Below, one piece after another: positions 35,721 to 45,707 of a DNA stretch of 64,000 nt. Every line of letters begins with the position of its first letter. Within the stretch, counting starts at the first letter, position 1. Made by a program: the position numbers and the translations under genes. The notes under the pieces are model-generated. The model worked only from the letters and a program-made list of their open reading frames with translations, had not been told where the DNA came from and searched no databases. Source of the stretch: Syntrophales bacterium (GTDB lineage: Bacteria > Desulfobacterota > Syntrophia > Syntrophales > UBA2210); contig JALNXD010000016.1 in assembly GCA_023230565.1 (NCBI GenBank), positions 1 to 64,000 on the forward strand, read 5' to 3'.

Positions 35721-36878
35721 ATGTTTAATTTCAAATATCAAAATCCCACCAAGATCATATTTGGCAAGGGGTGCATTGAAAGTATCAGAAAGGAAATCCC
35801 CCCGGGATCGAAGGTCCTGATTACCTACGGCGGAGGCAGCATCAAAAAAAACGGTGTCTTTGACGAAGTGAAGGCCGCTCTCGAAGGATATGAAGTGCTA
35901 GAGTTCGGGGGGATAGAACCGAATCCGACCTATGAAACGCTGATGAAGTGCGTCGAACTTGTGCGCGCTACGAAGGCCGATTATCTTCTCGCTGTTGGTG
36001 GCGGGTCGGTGATTGACGGGACGAAATTCATTGCAGCGGCCGTGTATTACGAGGGGGAGCCCTGGGAGATTCTGGAAAAATTCGGTGCCGGGATCGCACG
36101 TGCAGTGCCTTTCGGAACAGTTCTGACTCTTCCCGCCACGGGTTCCGAGATGAACAACGGCGCGGTGATCACCCGAAAATCGTTAAAGGCAAAGCTCCCC
36201 TTTGCCAGCCCCTTCGTTTTCCCCAAATTTTCAGTCCTTGATCCGACAAAGACCTACACACTGCCGCCAAGGCAAATCGGCAACGGTATCGTCGACACTT
36301 TTGTCCATATCATGGAGCAATATCTCACTTTTCCGGTGAACGCAAAGGTGCAGGACCGCTTTGCCGAGGGATTGCTCATGACGCTGATCGAAGAGGGTCC
36401 CAAGGCGCTTCAGACGCCTGAGGATTACGATGTCAGGTCCAATCTGATGTGGTGCGCTACGCTGGGGCTCAACGGACTCATCTCCGTGGGTGTGCCCCAG
36501 GATTGGGCAACCCACATGGTGGGTCATGAAATTACAGCCCTCTACGGTCTGGATCACGGACAAACCCTGGCCGTCGTTTTTCCGCCCATGTTGAAAGTGC
36601 GTAAAGAAGAGAAGCGGGAGAAGCTTTTGCAGTATGCGGAACGAGTCTGGGGACTTAAAGATGGGGATGAAGAAACACGGATCGATCAGGCCATCGAAAA
36701 AACGCGTGAATTATTCGAAAGTGTGCACGTGAAGACCCGCCTGTGCGAGTATGGAATCAACGACGACTGTATCCCTCTGGTAGTGGAGCAATTGGAGAAA
36801 CACGGTATGATCAAACTCGGCGAGCGGAGGGATGTGACTCCCGATAAAGTAAGGAACATCCTTGAATTGTGCCTGTAG
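35721..36878 (+). CDS. iron-containing alcohol dehydrogenase
   Basis: A 385-residue group III (iron-dependent) NAD(P)H alcohol dehydrogenase of the butanol dehydrogenase/YqhD type. The nucleotide motif VGGGSVIDGTKFIA is near residue 93. Metal-ligand positions are seen in GIVDTFVHIMEQY (Asp, His), in THMVGHEITALYGLDHGQTLAVV (two further His) and in the conserved FGTVLTLPATGSEMN region. ATG 35721 has a strong AAAGGAGGG site six to seven bases upstream. It would interconvert aldehydes and alcohols. It is divergent from the acyl-CoA synthetase gene. Confidence 0.93.
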   Translation: MFNFKYQNPTKIIFGKGCIESIRKEIPPGSKVLITYGGGSIKKNGVFDEVKAALEGYEVLEFGGIEPNPTYETLMKCVELVRATKADYLLAVGGGSVIDGTKFIAAAVYYEGEPWEILEKFGAGIARAVPFGTVLTLPATGSEMNNGAVITRKSLKAKLPFASPFVFPKFSVLDPTKTYTLPPRQIGNGIVDTFVHIMEQYLTFPVNAKVQDRFAEGLLMTLIEEGPKALQTPEDYDVRSNLMWCATLGLNGLISVGVPQDWATHMVGHEITALYGLDHGQTLAVVFPPMLKVRKEEKREKLLQYAERVWGLKDGDEETRIDQAIEKTRELFESVHVKTRLCEYGINDDCIPLVVEQLEKHGMIKLGERRDVTPDKVRNILELCL

Positions 36879-36894
36879 AAGTAGTGAAAGCGAA

Positions 36895-37272
36895 TCATGA
36901 AACAGGGGAATCCTCGGGCTCTTTCTTGTACCTCCGGCCGCGATGATATTGCGGGCACAATTCCGACGTTCCCGGCTGATATTCCCGGCAGACAAGAGGC
37001 CTTGTTTCATATATGGAGCATCGCCAGTGCCCTCCCTCTCTTTCCAGGAAAGGACACGTCTGCGGGGACATGCCTGTTCTGGTTGATATCAGCCTGTCTC
37101 CCGCCCACAAAAGATGGCGATTCTCGATAATATGTAAAATATCCTGCCTGTGTTCGGATCGCCAGCGCTCAAAATCACTTTCCCGCGCGTAGGCGGTCAA
37201 GTCGACGAAGCAGCACTTGCCGCAACGCAGGCACGCAAGTGGTTCTTTCCTTTTTTCTATATCTGTTTTCAT
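36895..37272 (-). CDS. YkgJ-type Fe-S/Zn cluster protein (CxxCxxC family)
   Basis: A 125-residue member of the YkgJ/UPF0153 zinc- or iron-chelating cysteine-rich family. The motif CLRCGKCC is near residue 15, with CPFLE and the C-terminal CSIYETRPLVCREY pattern that completes the cysteine set. No transmembrane segment. It is convergent with the alcohol dehydrogenase, only 16 bp apart. The enzymatic role of this family is not established. Confidence 0.88.
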   Translation of the reverse strand: MKTDIEKRKEPLACLRCGKCCFVDLTAYARESDFERWRSEHRQDILHIIENRHLLWAGDRLISTRTGMSPQTCPFLEREGGHWRCSIYETRPLVCREYQPGTSELCPQYHRGRRYKKEPEDSPVS

Positions 37273-37499
37273 ATCTTGACACCTTGTTCACAATTTGCCA
37301 TATTCATGCATATTTTTCACTTTCCTTTTAAGAGAAATTTTTCTTTCCTCTGAAGACATTTTCCTCCAACTGTCTTCAGTAAACTATATTCACACAATTA
37401 GAAAGGATAAATCCTGCCGGCTGGCTATTAAAAGGGTTGAACATCTGCTTCGTGCCCCTGAAATTGCTGTTTGAAGAAAAAAAGGAGAAATCTGCCAGT

Positions 37500-40400
37500 A
37501 TGAGAACTCACTTAAAAAGACTCAGCTTTTCCTATATTCTTTCTTCCCTTTTTTTATTTATACTTGCCGGTACGGCGCTTCAGATTCCGGTCGAATCCAT
37601 TGCCGCGGAGGCGGCCGAACTCAGGGGCATGATCACCGACCAGGCGACGAAGCTTCCCATAGACGCGGTCCAGGTTACGGTGCATACAACAGAGCGCTCC
37701 TACACCGCCAGAACCGACGGTTTCGGCATGTACGCCATCGAAGGAATAGAACCGGGAAGTTATACGATTGAAGCGAACCACCCGGGCTATCATTCGGCGA
37801 GCGACACTGATTTTTCTGTTGTTGCCGGCGGGCGCTATCAGTGGCACAAGGAACTGACCCTCAAGGAGCCCTTTTTCGACATCTTCGTGGAAGTCGCCTG
37901 TGTGACGACGGGAATGAAGCTTGCCAATGTGCCGGTCAGGATCACGGGCACTCCCTCGGGCAGCGGGACCGCCGTCGACAGATCGGGCAAGACGGACAGC
38001 CTCGGCTTCATCCAGTTCGCCGGACTCCCCCCGGGATTTTATAATTTTTCCATAAACGAGGGTCTTGAAAGTAAACCCGGCTGGGAATCCTATTCGGAGC
38101 AGATAAGCAAGGAACTGACCAGCCCCCACTGGGCCGACGTGCTGTTGAAGCCCGATACCAGCTATATCGTCGCTTCGGTCTACGGATTCAATCCGGTGAC
38201 CGAGGAGGAGAATGTGCCCCTCGAAGGCATCATTGTCGAATGCGAAGGGGTTCATCCCGAAGACCCGGATATCGTCCTCGTCCCCGCCCGGATCGGGGTA
38301 AGCGGCATTCGCAAGGAGAACGAGCCGTACTGGGATAACACCATGGCCGGCAAGGTCCGCTTCACCGGTCTGCCTCCCGTCCACTGGAATGTTCAGGGGA
38401 AACGCCTCGGCTACAACGTGAAGACGGCGCTGGTGACTGCCCTGCCGCAGGAGAACCTGCGCATCGATATGACCCTCCAGAATACGGCGCTCACCGTGGT
38501 CGTGGACACACCGTACCACGATCCCGAAATGCTTGACGGACTCGAAGTGCGCCTGCAGGGTCTGAAGGACAGCAACACCGCGGGTATCGACCGCGTCCGT
38601 GCCGTGATCTATGAGGCGGACAATAACCGGGCCGTGGCGATCTTCGACAAGATCCTGCCGGGAAACTACCTCGCCACGGTCAATGACACCGTAGAGCGCC
38701 ATGTGCCCATTCTGATCGAGGGGAACGACATCAACGCAGAAACCGCATATTCCTACAGCACATTTTCGGTCACTCTCGCCGCCGCGGACTATCTGGACGC
38801 CGTTGCCGATGTAAACCGCGAAACGACCCTGTTCTGCACCCCCGAACCCGTGACGTTCACCGCAAGGCTTATGCTGGCCGATGAGCTGGCAAGTCACGAT
38901 TTCGATTTCTTCAGGGCCGCCCAGCCGGCGTACTACCCCGGCGCCAACAAGATTCTGGAGATCCGGGCTTCCGAGTATTACGCCCAGCATATGCCGGAAG
39001 AATATCGGCTGATCGAAGTGCAGACAAACGAAATCGGGGAATTCACCCTTTCTCTGGTCCCCGGCATGTACGGCATTACGGCGCCGGGTCTCGCCGATTA
39101 CTGGGGCGACTGTTTTGTGGGGGAAGATCTTGATTCCGGCAGCTACATAAGCATGATGTGGCCTTATTACCAGGTCTGGCCCCACAGCCTGAAATCCGCC
39201 CAGTCTTTTCAAAAAGCCCAGATGATGGGGAGAATCACCAGCATCGGCGGCGTGGCCCTTTCTTCCGGTCGGCGCATCGCGGGCACCCTCTACGCCCTTA
39301 AAAACAGATGCGCCGTCGAAGCGGTGGTGGAACCGCCGCTGGTGTGGAAGAGTCCGACGGAGCACCAGGTGGTGGCCCTTGACCGCAGCCAGGCCGAATC
39401 GGAGGGAAGCGTCATGATGCCCGAGGTACGCTATGATACACTCTATGCGGAAATGGCCGACGGCGGCTCCATCACCCTGTCCGGGCCGGTCACCCGGACC
39501 GAGGCCCTGGAAAACCGGAAAGGAATGGCGCGGCGGGTGATCGAAGGCCTCCCGGCGGGCGCCTACACCATGGCGCTCAGTCATCCCCGCTATGCCCATC
39601 TGGCTGCGGTATACGCCGCTGCCTATCCCTATGAATTCACCTTCGCCGATTTCCCCGCTCCCGGTCTTGTCCCCGAGGCGCCCTTCCCTGAGAATTACGA
39701 CTACTGGAAGTCCGTCTTTCCCATGGGGGTGCTGAACCTGAAAGGGATCATGCAGGCGACCAATTACGGAACGGCCAAAGTCGAGATCTACTCCTGGCAG
39801 CAGGTGGATCAAGATGTCTATGAGTATGTGTATTACAGTGAAGCTATACCCCAGTTCATCCGCCCGGACTATGCGGGAGGCGGCATCTTCTATTACAGGC
39901 AAGACTGGCGGGCAGGAACGCCGAACACCCCCTACGAGATGTGGCTCTATGTAGACAACGGGTATTTCGATGACAGCAACGAACACTGGTATCACTTCAC
40001 CAGCAGCGGCGGCACTCTTGAAGCGAGAATCAATATCGGCGGGCCGGCCCCCACGCCGGGCGTCGATCCTCTCGCTGTTTCCCATGATATCCTGGTCGAG
40101 ACCAGAGATGCGGTGGACGGCTCCGCAATCGACAACATCCAGGTATCCTGGTTCGATAAAGGCCCCTGGGAGGAAGACCGGACCCAGATCACCACCACCG
40201 GCGGCGCCTGGGTGACCGATCTGACCTCACCGCTGGAATTTTATGATATAGCCGCAGAGCATACAAACTGGCGCTACAACGGCTACCGGCTGGAAACTGT
40301 TGACATCACGGGCGGGAAGCTGAGATTCAAGATGGTTGTCAATATGATACGGGGCATCGCCCTCAGAGGCGCGGTAAAGAGCGCCGCCTCGGGGAATCCC

Positions 40401-43400
40401 GTCGAGGGGGCCGAAATCCGCCTCTGGAACCGCTACGGCCGTTTCTGTGAGCGGGGCGATCCCACCGGCGCCGATGGCGCCTTTGCATGGCCCTTCGAAA
40501 TGGGCGATGTGGGGTGGTTTCTGGAGGTGACGACGCCCGGGTACGAACCGCTTCGAAAGCGGCTCGACCCCTCCATGGCCGTGTCCGATCCCGCCGATCC
40601 GAGGACCAATGCCTATCTTTTCGAAGGAGACAACGCCATCGCACTGACGCCGATCAAACAGCCGGTTATCGCCAAAGAAAGCCTTGCCATGAACCGCCGG
40701 GGCGCGTTTCTGCCGGGGGCGAAAAAGGCCGGCAATCAGACGGCGTTCACCGCCTTTGACGCCGAAGGTCCGCTGACCATGACCTGGAGCCTCGATGTGG
40801 GCCTGGAACAGAGGACATACAGCGTGACGCTGCCCGGCTTCGATAACGGCGACGGATCGGCGGGGACGAACCAGACCTTGACCCTTCAGGACGATATCCG
40901 GGAGGTCTGGCTCGTCGATATGAAGGCCTTTCCGAACAACCGTTACGACGATGCGCCTGTCGCCCTGAACCTGGCCGAAACAGCAGAACCGAGGGAGATT
41001 GCCGCGTTTCTGAACAACATCCGCGGCGGCGCCGAGGGCTACAAGAACGTTTATTACCAGCGCCTGACGAATTTCACCGCCGCCGCCGATCAAAATACCG
41101 TGAAGGCCACCGGTCAGGTGAAGCTCTGGCAGCTTCCGCCGGACCTTTTCAAGCCCGCCTTCATCGTGGTCACGAAGCTGGGGGCCGTCAACGTTTATAA
41201 TTTTGAATACACCGGCACCTTCGAGGGAAAAGAACTCACCGGTGCGCGGCTTCCGCCATGGTTTGCCGGCATGGCCGATATCATGGGATCGGTGGCCGGT
41301 TCTCAGGCCATGCTGGGAGAGGGGCTCCAGAATGCCCTGCCGAAGGGAAAGATCATCGCCCTGCCCACCTTCACGGCCAATATCATTCTCCGGGCGACGA
41401 ACGCCCTCGATTACGTCTACAGCATCGACACCCAGGTGAAGGAAGGCATGCAGAGCAAGATCGGCGGCATATTGGGGCTGTCTCCCGGTTTCATGGGCCT
41501 CAGTCTCTACGGCGGCATCGAAGCCACCCTCAAGGGTGAAGATCGGGAATTCTATGTGCAGATGAAGGGCGGAATCGGGAAAAACACGGTCAATAAGAGC
41601 GAATACACTCCCGGTTTCCTGAAAAAATTCGGCGATGTCAAGGTGGGGTTGACGCCTCCGCCGGCGGGTGAATTCTACCACATCGACAGCTACAAATTCG
41701 CCCCCGACAACAAGCCGGACGAGCTTGCCGTACTCTATGGAATGAGCGGCCAGGCGGGCGTCGAGGTTTCGGCGAGCATCTTTCCCGTGCTCAAGTACGT
41801 TCCCAAGATCGGCCCTGTGCTCCTCCTGCTCTACAAATCGGGCGCCATGGATGTCCGCGCCCTGACCAAGGGGCTCATCGGGGTGCGGTCCCTGAGCGGC
41901 TTCAAAACCGTCTTTCCCCGCCAGGAAGAGCATTATACGATCCAGGGCGCCGAGACGAAGCAGTGGCGGCGGCATTTCCTCGGGGGAAATGAAGTGGGAG
42001 ACCCCGTCAATGCCAATGATCCGCAGAAAACAGAAAGCCTCGACATCGCCTTCGGCTTCGGCGTGGGCATGGACGCCATGCTGGCCCGGGGAAGCGTGGG
42101 CGCCAAAGGGACGGTGGAACTTGCCGGAGACGACGCCTGGACAGGCGCGCCCGCCATGCTGATCGACGTGAACCCCAACGGCGATTCTCCCATTTTCAGG
42201 CGCATCCGCGGCGATCTGCGGGCGGTCCTCAACGTCTATCTGAAAACATGGATCGCCCAGCTGCAGAAGAAATGGCACTGGAAGGCCTGGCCCATCGATT
42301 ACCAGTTCGGCACGGAATCGGTCATGTACCTCATCGAGATGGAGATCATAACCGCACGCCGGGATCTTGGAACATTTGCCCCTGCCCAGTTTTTAGGTCA
42401 GGACCCGCTGGTCGTCGACGGATTCCCGCCGCTCGGCGTATTCGCCACCGACGGTACAAAGGGCGATATGCTTCTTTATACCGACACGACCGCCGAAGGA
42501 AATGCGGCGCTCAAAGCAAGCCTGCGGAGCGAATCCGGCGCCTGGGGAACGCCCGTCCAAATTGCCGTTGTGGAAGGAGCCGTCACCGATGTGGACGTAC
42601 TCGCCCTTTCAGACGGGACATGGCTTGCCGCCTGGACTCAAATCGAAAGCGGACAGACAGACAACCCGTATCCGCCCTCACGCATCATGTATTCATTCGG
42701 GAATGCGGAGGGGACTCAATGGTCGGCGCCCGCCGAGGCGGCGGCGCTTCCCGATGTGGCGGCAAACCTCAAGCTGATTCCCCACGGAACGGCAGTTGCA
42801 CTTATATACAGCCGGGCGGCCGACGGTGCAACCGGAGGATATCAGGGTATCTACGGCATGGTTTCGACAGGCGCCGCCTGGTCAGATCCGGTGGAGCTGG
42901 CATCGGCCGGGATCGCCCGTTTTGATGCCCTGGGAAGCGGTGATTTCGAGGTAAAGCCCAGTTTGATCACCTTTATAACCGATACCCGAGAACTTTATAC
43001 AGTTTCATGGACCGAGACGCCCTCATCGCCTGCCATTTTGCAAGGACCGGTTGGGAACGCTCTTGCGATCGGCGGAGGGAACGATTTCGCCTATCTGGCC
43101 TGCAGCGGGCAGTACGGCGGGATAGGAATGTATGAATACGATAGGCAATCATCGGAATGGACAGACTTGGGGATACTGTTTCCTGAAGCCGTCCCCCGCG
43201 AGCTTTCTCTCGCCCTCACCGAGGAAGGCGGCATCCAGATGGTCACTGTGGCCTGGACTCAGTCGGACGGAGGCTCAGCCGGTCTTTTTTATGGCGCGGT
43301 GGATGTACTGAATCATGAAGTCCTCTGTTCTTCAAAAGCGGTTGAAGTGGAAGGAGATTTTCGCACCCTTCTAATCTACAGGAGCGGTACCGGTGCTTTG

Positions 43401-43655
43401 CATGTGAGGAGCCTCTTCGAATCTCCCGACGGAGTCAATCAGATCCGTGATTATCCATTGACCGGTCTGATCGATTACGGCGATATAAACGCGGACGGGA
43501 TTGTCGATCTCGCCGATTTCATCACCATCCTGAAAATTCTCGTGAATGACGGGCAGTTTTCAATTCCGGGGGTGGTAAAGGCCGATGCCAATCGTACAGG
43601 CAAAATCGACCTTGGAGATGCGATTCATGTCCTGAAAACGGTTGCGGCGCAATAG
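37500..43655 (+). CDS. giant secreted protein with carboxypeptidase-like domains and dockerin
   Basis: A 2051-residue exported protein. Signal peptide at about residues 1-37. Three or more carboxypeptidase-regulatory/Cna-B-like beta-sandwich modules are visible, for example ELRGMITDQATKLPIDAVQV near residue 38, the following ARTDGFGMYAIEGIEPGSYTIEA, and a later RGAVKSAASGNPVEGAEIRL. A region at about 1650-1950 has repeated sialidase/propeller-like strands (WLAAWTQIESG, VTVAWTQSDGG). The C-terminal dockerin pair has two calcium loops, DINADGIVDLADF and DANRTGKIDLGDA. ATG 37500 follows an AAGGAG site and gives the signal peptide; the TTG at 37437 would delay it. The two long minus-strand reading frames inside it are shadows of its GC-rich codon use. 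Function is unknown; cell-surface or cohesin-bound display is likely. Confidence 0.88.
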   Translation: MRTHLKRLSFSYILSSLFLFILAGTALQIPVESIAAEAAELRGMITDQATKLPIDAVQVTVHTTERSYTARTDGFGMYAIEGIEPGSYTIEANHPGYHSASDTDFSVVAGGRYQWHKELTLKEPFFDIFVEVACVTTGMKLANVPVRITGTPSGSGTAVDRSGKTDSLGFIQFAGLPPGFYNFSINEGLESKPGWESYSEQISKELTSPHWADVLLKPDTSYIVASVYGFNPVTEEENVPLEGIIVECEGVHPEDPDIVLVPARIGVSGIRKENEPYWDNTMAGKVRFTGLPPVHWNVQGKRLGYNVKTALVTALPQENLRIDMTLQNTALTVVVDTPYHDPEMLDGLEVRLQGLKDSNTAGIDRVRAVIYEADNNRAVAIFDKILPGNYLATVNDTVERHVPILIEGNDINAETAYSYSTFSVTLAAADYLDAVADVNRETTLFCTPEPVTFTARLMLADELASHDFDFFRAAQPAYYPGANKILEIRASEYYAQHMPEEYRLIEVQTNEIGEFTLSLVPGMYGITAPGLADYWGDCFVGEDLDSGSYISMMWPYYQVWPHSLKSAQSFQKAQMMGRITSIGGVALSSGRRIAGTLYALKNRCAVEAVVEPPLVWKSPTEHQVVALDRSQAESEGSVMMPEVRYDTLYAEMADGGSITLSGPVTRTEALENRKGMARRVIEGLPAGAYTMALSHPRYAHLAAVYAAAYPYEFTFADFPAPGLVPEAPFPENYDYWKSVFPMGVLNLKGIMQATNYGTAKVEIYSWQQVDQDVYEYVYYSEAIPQFIRPDYAGGGIFYYRQDWRAGTPNTPYEMWLYVDNGYFDDSNEHWYHFTSSGGTLEARINIGGPAPTPGVDPLAVSHDILVETRDAVDGSAIDNIQVSWFDKGPWEEDRTQITTTGGAWVTDLTSPLEFYDIAAEHTNWRYNGYRLETVDITGGKLRFKMVVNMIRGIALRGAVKSAASGNPVEGAEIRLWNRYGRFCERGDPTGADGAFAWPFEMGDVGWFLEVTTPGYEPLRKRLDPSMAVSDPADPRTNAYLFEGDNAIALTPIKQPVIAKESLAMNRRGAFLPGAKKAGNQTAFTAFDAEGPLTMTWSLDVGLEQRTYSVTLPGFDNGDGSAGTNQTLTLQDDIREVWLVDMKAFPNNRYDDAPVALNLAETAEPREIAAFLNNIRGGAEGYKNVYYQRLTNFTAAADQNTVKATGQVKLWQLPPDLFKPAFIVVTKLGAVNVYNFEYTGTFEGKELTGARLPPWFAGMADIMGSVAGSQAMLGEGLQNALPKGKIIALPTFTANIILRATNALDYVYSIDTQVKEGMQSKIGGILGLSPGFMGLSLYGGIEATLKGEDREFYVQMKGGIGKNTVNKSEYTPGFLKKFGDVKVGLTPPPAGEFYHIDSYKFAPDNKPDELAVLYGMSGQAGVEVSASIFPVLKYVPKIGPVLLLLYKSGAMDVRALTKGLIGVRSLSGFKTVFPRQEEHYTIQGAETKQWRRHFLGGNEVGDPVNANDPQKTESLDIAFGFGVGMDAMLARGSVGAKGTVELAGDDAWTGAPAMLIDVNPNGDSPIFRRIRGDLRAVLNVYLKTWIAQLQKKWHWKAWPIDYQFGTESVMYLIEMEIITARRDLGTFAPAQFLGQDPLVVDGFPPLGVFATDGTKGDMLLYTDTTAEGNAALKASLRSESGAWGTPVQIAVVEGAVTDVDVLALSDGTWLAAWTQIESGQTDNPYPPSRIMYSFGNAEGTQWSAPAEAAALPDVAANLKLIPHGTAVALIYSRAADGATGGYQGIYGMVSTGAAWSDPVELASAGIARFDALGSGDFEVKPSLITFITDTRELYTVSWTETPSSPAILQGPVGNALAIGGGNDFAYLACSGQYGGIGMYEYDRQSSEWTDLGILFPEAVPRELSLALTEEGGIQMVTVAWTQSDGGSAGLFYGAVDVLNHEVLCSSKAVEVEGDFRTLLIYRSGTGALHVRSLFESPDGVNQIRDYPLTGLIDYGDINADGIVDLADFITILKILVNDGQFSIPGVVKADANRTGKIDLGDAIHVLKTVAAQ

Positions 43656-43808
43656 CAGCCATAAGGCGGGCAGGCCGGAAAGATCAAGCGCTTCGATGCG
43701 GTTGAGGCGTTTGCAGACCTGCCCCCGGACCTTGCGGAAACCGGGCCAGCGGAATAGCAGTTTCGGCAGATATTCCTTCAGAAAGGCCGTGCATTCGATA
43801 TCTTTCAT
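43650..43808 (-). pseudogene. CheR-like methyltransferase N-terminal remnant
   Basis: The minus-strand reading frame from ATG 43808 begins MKDIECTAFLKEYLPKLLF and then reads RWPGFRKVRGQVCKRL, which closely resembles the start of a family of CheR-type SAM-dependent methyltransferases. After about 50 residues similarity is lost and the frame runs into the dockerin gene. No methyltransferase core remains. It is therefore a decayed 5' fragment of a gene, based on my recall of the family and not on a search. Confidence 0.5.
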
Positions 43809-43871
43809 GATCGCTTCCGAATAGTGAAATTCCGGGTGATGGCCGCTATAGTAGGGGCAGCCTGTTCTCCT

Positions 43872-44549
43872 CTATTTCCGTCCCACCGGGATGAGATAGA
43901 GCGGCGCTTCCTCCCGTGAAAATCCCGCGACAGCCTTGACTTCCTCGTCACGAAAGGCGCCGATCACCACGGACCCGAGTCCCAGCGACTGGGCCTGAAG
44001 AAGAACATTCTGCGCCGCATGGCCTGCCTCCATATGCACATAGCGAATGCCCCTTTCGCCGTATTTGACCGTTGTCCGGTCGTACACGGCGGCGAGCACG
44101 ATTACCGCTGCGGCGTTTTTGACCGGCCGCTGACCCAGGGCGGCCTCGCCCAGCGGAATTCTCCTGTCGCCCGATTCGATCCGGACGAGTTCATGATTGC
44201 GGGGATTATAGGCATACACTCCGGCGGAAAGGCCGGTCACGTTTCCGATGACGGCATGCATTTCGAGCGGATAGAGCGCCCCGGCCGAAGGCGCCGTCCG
44301 CCTTCCGGACCCGGAAATGCCCTGGGCCGCCCAGAGCAGCTGCGAAATGTCCGAAAGCGTGATCGGCTGCTTTTGATATTCCCGGACGGAACGGCGCCCC
44401 TGCAGGGCCTCTTCCACCGACATTTTTCCCGTCTGCGCCGGCTGGGGCAGCGTGATCGTCTCGGGCGCCGGACCGGCCCCGAATCCGGAATCGGCGGCAC
44501 ACAAAAAAGCCAGAAGGGAAGAAAAAAGGAAGCAATGGGCGAATTTCAT
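43872..44549 (-). CDS. SagB-type nitroreductase-like protein, exported
   Basis: A 225-residue FMN-dependent nitroreductase-fold protein of the SagB/ThcOx type. ALQGRRSVREYQKQPITLSD near residue 50 is the classic opening, and SGRRTAPSAGALYPLEMH, HMEAGHAAQNVLLQAQSLGLG and VVIGAFRDEEV follow. It has an N-terminal signal peptide (cleavage near GFGAG), so it is probably periplasmic, which is unusual for an FMN enzyme but known for this subgroup. The start at 44549 has GGAGGTGAT three to five bases upstream. No precursor peptide or cyclodehydratase is adjacent, so there is no sign of a peptide-modifying cluster. Confidence 0.9.
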   Translation of the reverse strand: MKFAHCFLFSSLLAFLCAADSGFGAGPAPETITLPQPAQTGKMSVEEALQGRRSVREYQKQPITLSDISQLLWAAQGISGSGRRTAPSAGALYPLEMHAVIGNVTGLSAGVYAYNPRNHELVRIESGDRRIPLGEAALGQRPVKNAAAVIVLAAVYDRTTVKYGERGIRYVHMEAGHAAQNVLLQAQSLGLGSVVIGAFRDEEVKAVAGFSREEAPLYLIPVGRK

Positions 44550-44803
44550 ACAATCACCTCCGGTTGGTAAAGTTGCATTAAAAAAGAAAGAACTGCCACA
44601 CAATTTTTCATCAATTGTTTGACTATATTACATCTAATTTGTAAAACTCAAAATTGAGTTTATGGCGTAACGAATTTATTTTTTGATTTTATCATTGCGT
44701 GAATAAAAAGCAGGGTCTATTTATAAAAATGAATAATTTAAATTATTTAACGCAATGTTCTTGCATGCTGGAGCGGTCAAGCAGATATAGGAGAGGTAAA
44801 GAA

Positions 44804-45100
44804 ATGAAAAAGAATGCAATTGAAAATGTGGTAAAGAAGATTGCCGAAATGAGGCGGGAGCTGAATGAACAGTTTACAGTAACGCGAATTGGTGTTTTCG
44901 GTTCTTACGCCAGGGGCGATGAAAATTCCGAAAGCGACATAGATATCATCGTCGAATTGGCCGAACCTACCTTCGATCATTACATGGACCTCAAATTCAA
45001 GCTAGAAGAGGTTTTTCAAAGGCCTGTGGATTTAGTAATGGCGGATACAGTAAAACCTCGCATCAAGCCGATTATCGAAAAAGAGGTAGTCTATGCCTAG
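44804..45100 (+). CDS. mntA: MntA-type nucleotidyltransferase antitoxin
   Basis: A 98-residue minimal nucleotidyltransferase. The motif GSYARGDENSESDIDIIVEL holds GSxxRG and the two catalytic Asp residues. In the studied HepT/MntA pairs this enzyme adds AMP to the HepT toxin and neutralises it. ATG 44804 is supported by AGGAGAGG upstream. It overlaps hepT by 8 bp. The gene lies just left of the tRNA-derived repeats that start the island. Confidence 0.93.
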   Translation: MKKNAIENVVKKIAEMRRELNEQFTVTRIGVFGSYARGDENSESDIDIIVELAEPTFDHYMDLKFKLEEVFQRPVDLVMADTVKPRIKPIIEKEVVYA

Positions 45101-45446
45101 AGACCCTCGCTTATATCTGGACGACATTCTTGAAGCAATCATCCAAATCCGGGAATACACAGCGTCTATAGATTTTGAATCGTTCGTTCGGGATCGGAAG
45201 ACCCAGGACGCCGTGGTTCGAAATCTTGAAATTATCGGGGAAGCGGCCGGAAGGTTGCCGGAGTTTTTGAAGTCCCGTGCGTTGCACATTGAATGGCATA
45301 AAATCGCGGGGCTGCGCAACATACTGATTCATGAATATTTCGGAATCAACCTTCCTATTGTTTGGGACATCGTACTCAATAAGCTGGATTCGCTTGAAAT
45401 CGCCTGTCGGGAATTATTGGAAACTGATAATTATTCGAAGATGTGA
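45093..45446 (+). CDS. hepT: HepT-like (DUF86) ribonuclease toxin
   Basis: A 117-residue HEPN-domain ribonuclease toxin. The active-site motif Rx4HxY is present as RNILIHEY near residue 71. It is translationally coupled to the upstream antitoxin by an 8-bp overlap, the usual order for MntA/HepT. It ends right before the tRNA-Glu fragment and its terminator. Confidence 0.93.
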   Translation: MPRDPRLYLDDILEAIIQIREYTASIDFESFVRDRKTQDAVVRNLEIIGEAAGRLPEFLKSRALHIEWHKIAGLRNILIHEYFGINLPIVWDIVLNKLDSLEIACRELLETDNYSKM

Positions 45447-45454
45447 ATAAAAAA

Positions 45455-45486
45455 CAGGGACCCAGAAAATACATCCTAAGTCCCTG
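45455..45486 (-). terminator. terminator of displaced tRNA-Glu 3' end
   Basis: CAGGGAC (45455-45461) and GTCCCTG (45480-45486) form a 7-bp stem. Read on the minus strand it is followed by TTTTTTATT. It lies immediately downstream of the tRNA-Glu fragment in minus orientation, as a tRNA terminator would. Confidence 0.6.
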
Positions 45487-45497
45487 CTATTATTATC

Positions 45498-45543
45498 TGG
45501 CGTCCCCACGGAGAGTCGAACCCCGGTCGCCGGCGTGAAAGGG
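45498..45543 (-). repeat. att-like site 1: 3' half of tRNA-Glu
   Basis: On the minus strand this reads CCTTTCAC (anticodon loop with TTC) through a T-arm and ends GGGGACGCCA, the 3' half of tRNA-Glu(TTC) with its CCA end. The 5' half is absent. It matches site 2 at 47509 over about 45 nt with two differences, so the two form a direct repeat as expected of attachment sites. Its anticodon stem is broken on the 5' side. Confidence 0.8.
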
Positions 45544-45707
45544 CTTCCATGCCACCCTGATTTTATTGGCTATTTCCTTGCAAAAGAGTCATCAGAGGCA
45601 TCATAATACACCACGTTGTGTGTCCAAGAATGTGTCCAGAGTTAGATTTGCAACAAGGCGACATAACTAATACATACTACAAAAATAAATGTTCAGAGAA
45701 TGCCACC

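Noticed and set aside
37554..40085. An 843-residue minus-strand reading frame opposite the dockerin gene.
   Set aside because: It has no recognisable domain or ribosome-binding site and lies fully antisense to a gene with signal peptide and dockerin; it is a shadow of GC-rich codon use.
40227..42278. A 683-residue minus-strand frame in the same gene.
   Set aside because: Same reason: low-complexity residue mix (G, R, H, D rich), no domain, antisense to clear coding sequence.
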